Origin: Brasenia schreberi
Lineage: Eukaryota; Streptophyta; Magnoliopsida; Nymphaeales; Cabombaceae
Assembly: GCA_036023115.1 (NCBI GenBank)
Contig: JAYKKT010000040.1
Coordinates: 6,746,001 to 6,810,000 of the forward strand
DNA: 64,000 bases
Direction of reading: 5' to 3'
Position numbers and translations under genes: made by a program. A model generated the notes under the pieces. The model saw only the letters and a program-made list of their open reading frames with translations, made no database searches and had not been told where the DNA came from. This document shows, piece by piece, positions 1 to 11,924 of the stretch (the first letter of the stretch is position 1; each line of letters starts with the position of its first letter).

Positions 1-155
1 TTATAAGTTTTTTAATGAAAATAAAGATGTTAGTATTAACTTAGAAGAGTTAGCCAATTCAGAAAAGTATATAAACCACAATTTCTACCGATGTATTCAA
101 AAGAATGAAGTCAAAGAGATTTTTAAAATATACGAAGGGTAGTGGACTAACAAGA
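1..155 (+). mobile_element. RTE-type LINE fragment (linker before reverse transcriptase)
   Basis: The + strand translation reads [20 protein letters not shown] followed by [16 protein letters not shown]. This matches the stretch just upstream of the reverse transcriptase in the full-length LINE at 32685-35963 ([20 protein letters not shown]). Similarity fades after about position 155 and the fragment is cut by the window edge. It is non-coding debris. Confidence 0.85.
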
Positions 156-757
156 GATTTTTAAAATGGTGGGTCAGGCTTGGTTTGACACAAACATGAA
201 ATAACACGATAAACAAAAAATTTCCACTAACAAGTGGACTGACCTGGGAGTGCAGAATCCAACTATGGGTCGGTGCCGTGCAAAATTTAAAAAGCAAGTA
301 CTTATGTGAATAAAGTGAAGACATTTATTTTATATTTTATAATTCAAATCTCAATCATCTATCATAATAATTGAGATTTGTTTATATTTGCTAATACCTA
401 AAGATGTTAGCATATACTAGTTTCTCTCTTTATCTTTTTATATATAAACACATCAAACTATATGATAGTGACATTACATATTAGATATTTAAATAAATCT
501 CAAGAATCTAATTTGACAAATTGAAGTTTTGAGATTTAAATTTAAAAGTAAATAATTGTTTTTTAAATTAATTTTCCTTGCAAAAGTGTAATACTTTATT
601 TTTAAAATTTAAATATCAATCTCCGATCTTTCAAATTAAATGATTAAGATTTCTTTAAAAATGGTAGCTTAAACCAAACTTCCCACATACATAAAAACAC
701 ACACATATATATATAAAGAAAGAGAAATAAAAAGGGAGAGAGAACTTGGTAAATATG
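156..757. other. AT-rich intergenic DNA, no gene seen
   Basis: Very A+T-rich sequence with no exon-like open frame and no recognisable protein similarity on either strand. Confidence 0.5.
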
Positions 758-1345
758 TGTAAACACCCAAAAATTTTTTCAAAATAATTTTTTTTCATCT
801 TTTAGAAATTTTGTTTTTTTTTGAAGCTTTGGGCCTTTTAAAGGTTTTTCAAATGAAAACACCTTAAACGAATTCATTTTCGCCTCACAATTTTGTAACA
901 ACCTTAAAATTATTGATATATTACATCCCTCTCAAAAAAAATCCAATTTCGACAAAATTGCACAAAATAACTATTTTACCTTCATGACCAAATTTGTAGG
1001 ATTCTCTTTTTTCCAATGATTTTCTTTAAAGAAATTATGATTTCAAACAATTTTTCTTTAAAGAAACAAATGAAAATGAGAACATTGGGATCAAACATAA
1101 AAATGTTTGCAAATTTATACATTTATAAAATTTTAAAACCCTTGAAATTCATAAAAAATTAAATTTAAATCAATCTCAAAAATTCGCCCGATCGAGAATA
1201 GTCTCATTGCGAGACCTGATACCTAAGGGTTAAAGTGGTTAAAGTTGTTCGATATCCTACACCCGTTAAAGTGGTTTGATACCCTACACTCATCGAAGTG
1301 GTGAAAGTGGTTCGATACCATACACCCATAAAAAGGGTTAAATGG
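758..1345 (+). repeat. Possible LTR fragment starting TGTAAACACCC, with short imperfect tandem repeats
   Basis: The sequence starts with TGTAAACACCC, the same 5' end as the 2.2-kb solo LTR at 4075, but similarity is not clear beyond the terminus. At about 1200-1345 a roughly 40-50 bp unit recurs imperfectly around the words 'ttaaagtggtt', 'cgatatcctacaccc' and 'cgataccatacaccc'. No matching 3' end was found, so this is a weak call. Confidence 0.3.
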
Positions 1346-3034
1346 TTAATGTAGTTATAGACTAACTCATGGAACGAAAGTTGGTCACCCTTGTAAATAG
1401 AAACTAGGAATAAAACTCAATGCTTTCTAAAAATAATATTTGAAGATTTCATTAAATTTGATGTTTTTAAATATAAAAATATTTTTTTATAAAGTGTTTG
1501 AAATCATACATGTCATATATAAAACTTGGACCGAAAGGAGTCAAATTCTCCAAAAAGAGGTGTTATGAACCAAAAAGACAAGATCAAGCACCTGCCAATT
1601 TCGACATTGTTAGGTAAGATAACCTGTCATTTTTAGTTTTAGGTATTATAAAGGAAGGTCGGTGTAAAAAAAGGAAAGTCGATGTTAAAGAAAGAAAAGT
1701 CGACATCATCCATGCAAAAGAAAAGTGAGCTCGATTTGACAAGCTGTAATGCACGATTTGGCAAGTATTGATGTTTAATTTGGTAAGTCACTAAGAGAAA
1801 ACTTACCAATTTGGGAGTTTAGAATCAAAGGATCAAGCAACTTACCTTATCAAGCTTTATCAAATGAGTAGTTATACTTACCATAAAGGTCAACACACTT
1901 ACCAACCTTAAATAGGGCACGTTGCCTTACAAAAATTTGCACCAAAGTGGTAGCCGAAATCCACTTAATATATATTTCTTTGTGTCAAGACAAGTCAACC
2001 GAACAACCCCAATTTCTTTTTCTATGTTTTGGGTCGTTGTACTCATGTCAGGTTACTGTGCGGACTTACATTGGCAGTCCTAGGCAAGAAACACTTTCAG
2101 GTGTAAGCAAGTTGGGTTCATGTCCAATTAAAACTGAACTTGACGTGGACTATTGCATAATCACGTCAGTTTAGAGTTTACTTGCAGGTGACAAGTTCCA
2201 GTTCCAAATCGGACCCGTTCAACAGATTGGATTGCATTTGTAAGTAACAATTCAAATCTTGGTCTCATCGAATCCAATCCAATCTGCACACCGTTTTGAT
2301 CCATTGATATGGTAAAAACCTTGTTTGGGGTGTCAGCATCTTGGGTCTTGGATTTGCATTTGGGCATCCTTGAAATTCCGATTCAAATTTGGGGACTTCT
2401 TTTCCAGATATTATGGAACTTTTTGGATCTGAAGACAAGTTTGAATTTGATCACTCCAATGAAATGTAGATCCGGTTATAAAGAAGTGTTATCTCTTTTA
2501 AATAACTTTCTATGAACGGACAATAATTATGATATGATGAAATTTTGCATTGAATTGGTTAAAAGATTTGACAATCCTACCCGATGTGTGATAATATCAC
2601 TAATCTTATCAAACAGTTGATTTCTATCACAAACCATAAAAATTTATGGGTGGAGTTACGTTGAGGTAATGAAAGATACGTGATGTGCAACTCAACTGTT
2701 CTAGCTACAGGAAATGATATGTGACTAGTTATAATTGTCAAATGACATCACAAGCTGTGACAAATGATTTCTAAAAATTTGTATTTTTATATTGAAGTTT
2801 TTTTTTTAATATTTTTTTAAAAAGCTTTCCTCACCCAAATCTGAAGTTCACCACATCCGAAACAAGTTTTTTTTTGGATCCGCCACTGAGTTCTATACTT
2901 TTGCATGCATAGGCTTTCGCCTCAACATTGTACCCGAGAAAAAATGAAACTGAAATACTATATATAAATAGCATTGGTTAATCTAGTTAACTCGAAGTGG
3001 ATTTTGCATTCTTGAATCAAGCCACATACTCAGT
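1346..3034. other. Intergenic DNA, unclassified
   Basis: No gene or element could be recognised. Short open frames at 1947-2174 and 2309-2515 have no family resemblance and no splice or promoter context. The stretch is probably old repeat DNA. Confidence 0.45.
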
Positions 3035-4074
3035 CTCCTATGTATGTAACGCTATACAACTATATTTCTTACATTCCCAAGAAACAACTCAACCTCCAAA
3101 TAAGAATATTTGTCGAGAGATTGATTTGTTATCATCTTTGCTCCCAACAAAGTCATCATATAAGTATCCTACCACTTTCAGTTCATCTGTTTGAAAGCAA
3201 AGTTTCAAGTCTTTTGTTCTTTGAGATATCTTAGAATCATTTTCACAACTATCTAATGTTATCTATCAAGATTACTTTGATATCTACTTACAAAACCAAT
3301 AACACAACTGATATAAGGTCTTGTACACAACATAACATACATTAAGCTACCCACAGCTTGAGCATAATGAATATGAGGCTTATCGTCTTATTCACTGAGA
3401 CAATCAACCTTATTCAATTTGACCCCTTTTGCAATTAGTGTAGATGCACGTTTGCATTCGCCTATTTTAAACTTCTTGAAGATATAATCAATATCTCTCT
3501 CTTAACTTAAGCATAAGAATAAAATTTGTCTTGAGAAATTTTTATACCTAGGATATAAGATGCTTCTCCCATATACTTTATTTTGAACATTGAGTTTAAC
3601 CATGACTTAATTTTGATAATCATTTTATTGTTATTTTCAGTCAACAATATATCATCTAAGTATAACGATAAGATCACAAAGTGGCTCCCACTATTCCAAA
3701 CATATACACAGTGGTCAAGTTCATTAGTAACAAACCCAAGTTCAATTATGGTATTTTGAAAAGTCAAATATCATTGATGATGTGACTGTTTAATATCATA
3801 TATAGATTTTTTAAATCTATTTACTTTATCTTCTTGGCTTTTAACTCTATATCCTTCGGGTTGTTGTATATATATGATTTCATCTAAATTTTCATTTAGA
3901 AAAGCAATTTTTACATCTAATTGATATAAATTCAAATTATAATATATTGATATTGCAAAGATTATCCTTCTGAATGCAAATTTCGCAACAGAAAATATGT
4001 TTCAACATAATTTATTTCATCATTTTGCAAAAATACCTTTGCAACCAACATTGCCTTAAACTTGTCGATAGAAT

Positions 4075-6232
4075 TGTAAACACCCTATATCAAAAAATTT
4101 CCTAACACTCTCAATTTCGAAAATTCAAATGATTTAAAACCGTTTTAAATGAAAAGTTCAAATCTTTTAAAAATGTTTCAAATTAAAGGTTTTAAATTGA
4201 AGTTAAAGCCCAAATGATTCGATCAAATCAGGCGAACAGGTGGGGCCCAATTCAATCCAAGATCTAGCTCAAGCCCAGAAGCAAAGGAGAGAACCAAATC
4301 AAAAGCACATCTTCATCAACAAATCAAATTAAATGGGCCAACATCAAGGCAACTCGAATTGGTTATTGATTCAAATTAAGGAGTTGTTTGGATCAAATGC
4401 AACCTTGGGATAAGGATTGGCCGACTTATGCAAATTGAAAATGATTGAGCTTAGGGGTTGATTCCAAAGGTTTATCAAATGTATATCCAGCCCACATATC
4501 AACACAAATTAAGCAAATTGAAGAAGAGTCATCAAGCAAGATTGATTAAGGCCTTAAAATAAGCCTAACCGAGTGCCTTTAAGTCCAATCGACTAGGACC
4601 GAGGCATGAGACTAAAGGCTAATCCAGCCCGCATGGGGCTGGTCCATATTTGACCACAAAGGTCCACCAAGGCCACGTGATTTGATGGACCTTGGGGCTG
4701 GGTTTGGACCCTTGAGTCACCCGCCTCAAGGAAGGACCTAGAAGAGCCTTCCCTTGGCCTATAAATTGAGGCCAAGGGTGGGTGGGGGGAGGGGCCGAGA
4801 TTCATCTTGGGATCTTGGTAGAGTGTGAGAGAGTTCAACACTTTGAGAGCTTTGTGAGGTGTGAGAGCTGCTAGGGAATAGCCTAGAGAGGGAAAGGAGA
4901 GTGTAGAAGGTATGCCACATTTTTTAGAGGTAAGTGTTTGATCAAGAGGATAAAGGGTAAAGAAAATGGGTGGTCGACCACTATCTTGGAGGACATTTCT
5001 TTATGTAAGTCCGGTAAGTACTGCTCCATTTTATTTCTTCTATATATCTTCTTCAAATTCAATTCAAAGGGGGTTGTATTAATGGAGCTTTGTCTCCTCC
5101 CATGATGTAATAGAAGTAGATGTTGCTGAAATTTCGCTTTCTTTGATTATGCACTCTATGTATTTGATTTCTTGATTCTACATCTCTATATTCTATAATC
5201 ACTCTATATTTTCTAATCTCTTCTAGGCTTAAGATATTAAGTATATTTTCATTCATTTTTTTTCAGTAATTTCAATTCATGATGTTGGGTTGCTGCTTTT
5301 CAATTCGTGTGAGTTTGCATCACGTATGATTTTAAAAACCTGAAAATTGGATTTCATCAACTATGCATACCTGAATTGCTTGATTTTTAATTCTCGAACC
5401 TCTACTCCAATTATTCCTAAACTTTGCACACTTATTCTACACACACAGGCCCACTTCTAATAAAATTTTTAAGAATTTTAGGGTCGTATAACATCGTGAT
5501 TAAAATTGTGCAAAACGGAAAGCATTTTTGTAAATTGTCTGTCCAACTAGTTTTCTTACAATAGAGCCTAAGTTTTCATCACATAACTCTGTTTGTGGGT
5601 ATCTAAAATCAATGAATTTTGATTCATTGGAAAGCTAACATCTGTAGCTTTCCATTAAGAATAAATTCATTAAATTTGAAACTTTAGTACTAAGATACAT
5701 GCTCATCTTTGAGTCTTTATATTTTTATGACAGAACAGTTCTGGGTGACTAAGTAGAGGCACTTCTCAGATTTAATTTTACAACAATACAACTCTGAATT
5801 ATGATCTGAAAGATGCTACAAACTGTCCACATCTCAGACTTTGGTCTCAAAATTTTAATGATTTTAGGAGGTCTGAAAGGCATCCAAACGGATTCGGGAA
5901 ACAAGTCCTGAAAACAGAATTTTCTGTTTTTCAGAACTTGTTCATTTTTAAACTTGAAGCAAGTGCACATGATTTCATTCTCAACACTTTTGCTTTTCAC
6001 GTGAATTTGAAAGTTTCACTCATTTAATTGGAATCTCTACGCGCTTAGACTGACCCTTAAGTATCGGTTGAAGAAGGTTTAATGCGAAAAGAGCCTGCTT
6101 AGCAATAATTGTTCGTCAGATTCAATTTTGCTAGTTTTTAGAAAACTAGCTGGCACGCTCGCACATCAAGTGGAGCTGAAAATTTCATTTCAAGTCTCTA
6201 CATAGGCTTAGAGTGAAAATTTCACGTCTACA
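4075..6232 (+). mobile_element. Solo LTR, 2158 bp, inside copia-1
   Basis: The element begins TGTAAACACCC and ends TCTACA (TG...CA). It is flanked by agaat at 4070-4074 and agaac at 6233-6237, a 5-bp target duplication with one change. Removing it rejoins the copia-1 coding sequence exactly. A TATA-like word (cctataaattg) lies near 4757. A second copy in opposite orientation is at 53745-55915. No internal region is present, which indicates LTR-LTR recombination. The length suggests a gypsy-type parent, by inference only. Confidence 0.8.
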
Positions 6233-7514
6233 AGAACCATCAACTTTATATTTATTTTTCAAAACTCATTTACAACCTATAACTTTCTTTTCTTTTGACA
6301 AATCAATCAATTCCTAGTCGTGGTATTTCTCAATGTATTCAATTTTCTCATTCATAACCTTTTCCCAGTTTGTTAATTCAGATGAGTCAATAGCATGCTG
6401 ATATATCAAGTTATTAGTCAGCTCATCTAAATCCACCAAATTACATACTTTCTCAGCAAGGTAAGTGTGATAATCCTTTAAGTAGGGCGGTGCGACTCTA
6501 GATCTTTTATGTCCACTTAAAGTTTTGGTTTAACTAGGGGGATCATCTATGGGTTCAAATGATAATGGATCTAGATCTATTAAATAATCAACACATTTAT
6601 CATCATTCTTAAGGATATCATTCTTAGTGTCCTCTAAGAATTCAGTATATATGCTTTCTATTACTTCATGATGCTTATGATAAAATCGATATCATTTAGA
6701 TCATTTAGGATATCCAATAAATATACGTCTTAAGGACCTAATGTCTAGCTTGTCTCTAGAATGGTCAAGGATCTTCACATGAGTAATAGATCTCTACCTT
6801 TTAAGATTACCTAAGTTTGTTTTTTTTTTAAATAACATCTAATATGGTGTAAAGAATACAACTTTACAAGATACTCTATTGAGTATATACGCAGTTGTAC
6901 TTACTGGTTCTCCACAAAATACCCTTTAAAAGAGAAGTATCTATTAACATAGACTTTGTCATATTCAGTAAGGTCGTTTTATATCTTTCTACTACACTAT
7001 TCAGTTAAATTATTTTGGGCATTGTATTTTACTTTGCAATACTAAAATCTTTACAAAATTCTAAAAATTATACAAAGGTGTATTCTCCACCTCTATTCGA
7101 TCTTAAGATTTTGATTGTATGTCCCAATTGCTTTTCAACTTCGTACTTATATTCTTTGAATACTTAAGTACCTCACATTTATGTGCTAATCTCTAGTAAT
7201 CATCGATAAAAATTATAAAATAAACTTTTTCTCGATGTGAACTTAATGTAAAAGGTTCACATAAATAAGTGTAATTGATTTTCAACAAGGTTGTTGTTCT
7301 TATTATTTTCTTGGAAAATGCTTTCCTTGTCATTTTTTCTTAAATATAGGTTTTACACTTACTAAAAATATTTTTATGAAATTCTAGCAATAAGTCAAAG
7401 TCGGATAACTTTCTCAACTTTTTTAGACTTATATGCCCTAAAAGTTTATGCTATATATTCACATCAACATAAAAGACATTATCAATATAAACGTATGAAT
7501 CATCATTTGCATTC

Positions 7515-8035
7515 AATTTGAACCATCCTTGTTCGTCATCGAACAATCTAGAAAATGCTACTCTTCAATGCTTTTCACAGTTACTTTACCAAAGACAAAC
7601 CTAACTTCAAAACCTTTTTTTTTTACCAAAACAAACACCGAAACCAAATTGTGCCTTATTGATGATATAGTTAATACATCATTCATTACAACTGTATGCC
7701 TTTACATATATCAATGTTGAAAAGAATAGCTAACAAATATGCATCTTTTTCAATGTTGGAAAAGAATTGTCAGAAAAAGGTTGGCATGAAGATTGGTAGA
7801 TGACATCTCTTTTATTTAATATGAACAATCATTGTTCGTCATCAAACAATCCAGAAAGAGCTACCCTTCTATGCTTCTTCATGGTTACCTTGTGAAGAAC
7901 AAACCTAACTTCAAAAGAATAGTTAGCAAAATATGAATCTTTTTGGGTGTTGGAAAAGAATTGTCAGCAAAAGGTTGGCGTGAAGATTGGTAGATGACAT
8001 CTCTTTTATTTAATGTCAACTCTTGTGAAGTTTGA
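7515..8035 (-). repeat. Imperfect tandem duplication within copia-1
   Basis: A segment containing 'ttgttcgtcatc', 'aacctaacttcaaa' and 'ggttggcatgaagattgg' occurs at about 7515-7814 and again at about 7815-8030. The words 'gattggtagatgacatctc' at 7791 and 7990 mark equivalent points. Confidence 0.7.
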
Positions 8036-8091
8036 ATGGCTTAAGGTTTCATGACCTCTATGCAGTCTTGATTGCTCATATTCTTTTCCAG

Positions 8092-8920
8092 CACAGCTGT
8101 GCCTGCTACTCGTGCTCTCAGCCGTTTGGAATTGTCGAAATGCTTCAAGGATCTGAATGAGTGCACCCTTGAACTAAAGCCATCTGAGATTTCCTCCGAG
8201 GGTGCAGGCCTAGGTTTATTCTTGAATGGCTTTCCTGACGTTGGCACTGTCGTGGCTTTCTACCCTGGTGTAATCTATTCCTCGGAATACTATAGATATA
8301 TACCAGGGTACTGACGAATTGATGCGTGCAATTCTTATTTAATTTCAAGATATGATGGTATAGTAATTAATGCGCAACCTTGGGGTGTTGGTGGAGATGG
8401 TCGGGAATTGTGAACTGGTGAAGTCCCTCATGAGGTCAGACGCAATCTGTCCAACATGAATCAAAGTTCGGCTACTGACTTCAGACCGTATGTGGAGAAT
8501 ATTGAACAAACCTTTGGAAGGGAGGATTAACAACAGCACAGACATACTGGAACGGGAGAGTCCACTTGCTTTCGGTCATTATGCCAACCACCCTGCAAAG
8601 GGGACTTCCCCAAATGTGATGGTGTGTCCGTATGATTTTCTTTTGGCGGAAGCGAGCATGAGGCCTTACGTTCCCAATGTTTCATTTTGAGGCAAAGAAG
8701 AAGTTCAAATGAAAAGGTTTGGTTCATTCTGGCTGAAAACTGGATCTTCTGTTGAGGAAGAAGCTAAAGGTTCGGTTCATTCTTGAGGACATTGGTTCTT
8801 GTATCAACAAGGGTAATATGTGATGAGGAGCTACTTTTGAACCATCGACTGAGCAATGCGAAGCGCAGGCCAGCATGGTATAGTCCAGTTGATGAAGAGG
8901 ACAAGCGGCGGTGGGGTTAG
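8092..8920 (+). pseudogene. SETD9: SETD9-like SET-domain protein, 3' part, disrupted
   Basis: SET-domain proteins of this type are putative lysine methyltransferases. The reading begins after an acceptor-like tract (ttcttttccag ending about 8091) and gives ALSRLELSKCFKDLNECTLE, then the SET start GAGLGLFLNGF and GTVVAFYPGVIYSSEY. Next come [19 protein letters not shown] and, in a shifted frame, [20 protein letters not shown] and RPYVPNVSF. The C-terminus [20 protein letters not shown] and [18 protein letters not shown] ends at a natural-looking TAG (8918-8920). The order matches the SETD9 family (YPGTVY, DGVLIDG, the GQ-N region). Damage includes in-frame TGAs near 8312 and 8411, a frameshift before 8530, a TGA after VSF at about 8687, and another frameshift near 8783. 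Upstream exons are absent; copia-1 lies directly upstream. A few apparent lesions could be unrecognised short introns, but several together make a pseudogene most likely. Confidence 0.75.
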
Positions 8921-9880
8921 CAGCTGTTGGTTTACCTGGCATGTCCTTCCTATTTCGGTTCACTGTCTGGCTGAAGACTGATACTAGTAAGCCCATTCTT
9001 GCTTTACTTTTTCAGCTGAAGTCTGCATAAACAGAGGATCTTTCTTCCATTAATTTCTCGATAGTGCTTGCCGTTAAGAGCTATAAACTTCCCTTGGCAA
9101 TTTTTTCATCCATTGACATTTAGTTGTCAGAAAAAGAGTGACATTTTCTTGTTATACTCAATGGTTACCAAAATCCAGATCATGGTTATGTTCTGTATTG
9201 TTTCATCCTTCTTTTCATTTCTATTTTCCCAGAGCTGGGCTTGCCAGTTAAAGCAGAGAAGAATGGGAGACTGGGACTCATGCAAGTTGGCTATTTCTTA
9301 AGGTTTTTCCTTCCAAGTAGGACCCGGCTTACAACAGCCCATTTGACCAAGTGAGACTGAATCACGTATTAAGGTCACGTTTGTGTCATGGGACTTCAAG
9401 GAACTTCTTGTCACGGAACTTGTGCCTAAATTTCTGTCAACCAACACAAGAGTTCCATGATATTACTAGTTTCATATGTAATCTTGTTTGAAATTTCAGG
9501 TTTCTTTGAACCAATTATTATCTTGGAATAGCTTCCATATTTATGCTGCTCTAGCATCACTAATGTCAGTTATGCGGTGCATTCTACGACACAAACATGC
9601 CCCAATTGCTTGATCTTTCTTGTATTAGCAAAATCATATTCTTATGGTGTTCTTCAATACTGTTGTGGGCTTTACTGCCTCTTATGATGAAGTTCTCGCC
9701 ATCTAGTTTCTCATACCCCATACAGCAGGAGATTGACATCAAAATCACATTATATTTGCAGCAATCATAGTCACATTTTGTTTTTGAGAAAGTTCGTAAA
9801 ATCCCTTCTGGCTACCCATGCCGCATCTCCTACTTGTTGGATAGCTATTGATAACATTTAAGTTGTTTATTTAAATCAAT
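8921..9880. other. Intergenic DNA downstream of the SETD9-like copy
   Basis: No coding segment or transposon was recognised. Part may be the old 3' untranslated region of the broken gene upstream. Confidence 0.4.
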
Positions 9881-9884
9881 GTCA

Positions 9885-10145
9885 TACCTAGACTAGGCCA
9901 AGGTTAGGGGGGAGCGTTGCCCGCACCTTTGAAAACAAGAGTATAAGCCACAGTTGAATCCGTGGGCTATACCCCACGATATAACTTTTTTGGGCAGTAC
10001 CTAATAGTATAACCTTGAACTATACGTCATTATTGTTGTTGATAGTCAGGCCAGGCCGAGGTGGGGCGAGACCTACCAGATATGCAAACCCCGATAATTG
10101 AACTCGAGACCGTAAGGTAGATGGTTATTCTGAGCTGACCCCATT
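9885..10145 (-). repeat. tRNA-derived SINE-like repeat(s)
   Basis: On the - strand, 10036-10145 holds a box-A-like word (GGTCAGCTCAG) followed by a box-B-like word (CTCGAGTTCAATTATCGG; 10091-10108 on the + strand). The neighbouring 9885-9965 has a similar but more diverged layout ('aggccaaggttagggggga', 'cagttgaatccg'). Spacing and words resemble the Pol III promoter head of plant SINEs. No target duplication was identified. Confidence 0.4.
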
Positions 10146-10149
10146 GGCA

Positions 10150-10345
10150 AGAGAGACCGTAGCTCCTTGTGATACATGGCTGGTTCGGAACCCGTCTAGC
10201 GTTTTGAACTGGAACTGCACCATCGGTGGAACAGGCCTTGTAGCCGTAACTGGAACCGGGAACCTCTTGGTTCGGTACGGTTCATGGCATCCAAAACTCG
10301 GTTTGAAACTGGAATCGGTGGCTTCAAACCACCGTTAACAAAGTT
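10150..10345. repeat. AACCGG/GGTTCC-rich dispersed repeat, copy 1
   Basis: The stretch is built from recurring words such as ggttcggaacc, gaactggaac, aactggaaccggg and tttgaaactggaatcgg. Similar text is found at 36185-36330, 49480-49830 and 62545-62995. It does not encode a recognisable protein. Confidence 0.6.
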
Positions 10346-10969
10346 TTATATAATTTTTTCAACACCCATTATTACAAATTGATAGTTCAACATAGGGAGT
10401 GTTCTACTATTGAGGTTCTGAAACCGGCCCCGAGATGGTTCAGTTTTGGCTCAAAGTTCCACCAACCTAGAACCGTTTCAGGTTTACCCTCTAACCGGAC
10501 ATGTCTACTGGTGATAGTTGCCTTTTTCTTGATCCATTTCTCTAACATATTTATTACGGTGAGTTTTTTTTTTCTATTCAAATTCACTTTCTTCTTTGTG
10601 ATATGTCGTTTTGAGTTTTGGGCTGGGACTTAAAAGGCCCAAATCCAAATCCACATTTCGACTCACGGTCCAATTCACACTCACTGCACTGCAGTCTGGG
10701 ATGGTGCCTTTCCCGGATTTCTTGTGCCGAAAGAAACCACTCAAACTAAGGCTAAATCTCACCCTCAGTTCTCCATGATATTACGAAAACACCATCATGA
10801 AAACGGCGGATCCTTCTGCCGGGTCTTAAGCTTTGCAAAACTCTAAGCACCTGAGGGCTTAACCACAAAGCTGCTGAAGGCATAAACATGGTTCTTCTTG
10901 AGCCAGGTTTTGTGAGAATAGATACAAACTCAACCCATGTCCTTTTGAGTCTGAGTAGACCTGATTCAA

Positions 10970-11110
10970 ACTTTCTTTTTTCTTTAGAAAGGGAGGCCGA
11001 ACCCTAACACACACACACACACAAAAAAAAATGCACCATCCCTGAGAGTCGAACTCTCCACCAGCAGTAAGGGTGATAGGGCACCCAGCCAGTTGAGCTA
11101 ATGCTTTGGG
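10970..11110 (-). mobile_element. tRNA-derived SINE-like element, copy a
   Basis: On the - strand a box-A-like TTAGCTCAACTGG (11089-11101) is followed about 40 bp later by a box-B-like GGAGAGTTCGACTCTC (11044-11059). A body then runs through a TG-rich stretch to 'gttagggttcggcctccc' and an A-rich tail. The same order of words recurs at 30725 and 31841, so these are copies of one family. Confidence 0.6.
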
Positions 11111-11924
11111 TGCTAAACCTGATACTTGAGCTGGCAATATAAGATAGAACATGAAAGTGAACATGAACATTACATGAAAAATCAGTTGTGTGTCTACCAA
11201 GAATACCTTGGGAAAAAACAGGCCATGCTCATGTTGGCCTGCTTTGACATGAACATGAAATGACAAGAGAAAACATGCACAGAACGTGAAACTGCTGGAA
11301 ATAAAATCAACATGAATGCAAACCGCTGGCTCCATGTTCATGTTCAACTAAAGTGACATGAAGAAATAGGGTTATGTTTTGGGTTGAATTGCCTATGATA
11401 CGAACACGAGAGGACTTGAAATAACACGATGTAACACAAAGTTTACAACCTTACAGAGAAACCATCATCAAGCACTATAAAGCCCTTGAGTTGAAAGGTA
11501 AAGCACATTGCAGAGTATGGATGGGAATATAAGAACTCGACACAAATATGGCCCAAACAATCCATATCCTTGTCAACAAAAAATGGAGCTCAATGTAAGA
11601 TTGAGCTGTTGAAGACGAGAACATCCCAAGAGAAAGAAATTGCTAGCAATGCCTGACACAACATAAAACACAAGATGAACACGACCCAAAGTGACAATTG
11701 TTGATACTGCGCCGGTTGACCTAATTTTACAGGAGCTCGAAATGACAGGACCCGAACACGAAATTGCCACCTTAATTCCCCGAGTACTTAGTGGTTTCAC
11801 CGTAAATTTGTTCAAATGAAGGGGCATTGAAAACATCTTCCTCTCTAATACCTTCTATGCTCCCTCGTCGTTCATAACTCTGCCTTCCCTCCCCCGCTCT
11901 CTCTCTGATTACTGCAGGGTCGCC
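11111..11924. other. Upstream region of PAB1
   Basis: No gene is seen. A - strand frame at 10859-11347 is a by-product of repeated 'catgaacatga' words and SINE sequence. The last 60 bp before the PAB1 ATG are pyrimidine-rich (ccctcccccgctctctctct), as is common in plant 5' untranslated regions. 'attactgcag' at about 11909-11918 could be an acceptor of a leader intron. A clear TATA box was not identified. Confidence 0.4.

Larger units (their letters stand above)
3035..8035 (-). mobile_element. Degraded Ty1/copia element (copia-1), split by a solo LTR
   Basis: The - strand carries a decayed copia polyprotein. The 3507-3767 frame includes HCVYVWNSGSHFVILSLYLD then DILLTENN, the copia reverse-transcriptase box with YLDD in place of the usual YVDD. 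RNase H-like sequence follows down to about 3035, where similarity stops. Upstream RT sequence resumes beyond the solo LTR: the coding words for KYKVDGSIDKFK are split at 4074/6233. Integrase- and gag-like sequence, heavily stopped, continues to about 8035. The same family lies on the + strand at 46513-48240. No LTR pair is visible; the element is dead. Confidence 0.75.

Noticed and set aside
10859..11347. 162-residue open frame on the minus strand
   Set aside because: Made of a SINE-like element and repeated 'catgaacatga' words; no protein family.
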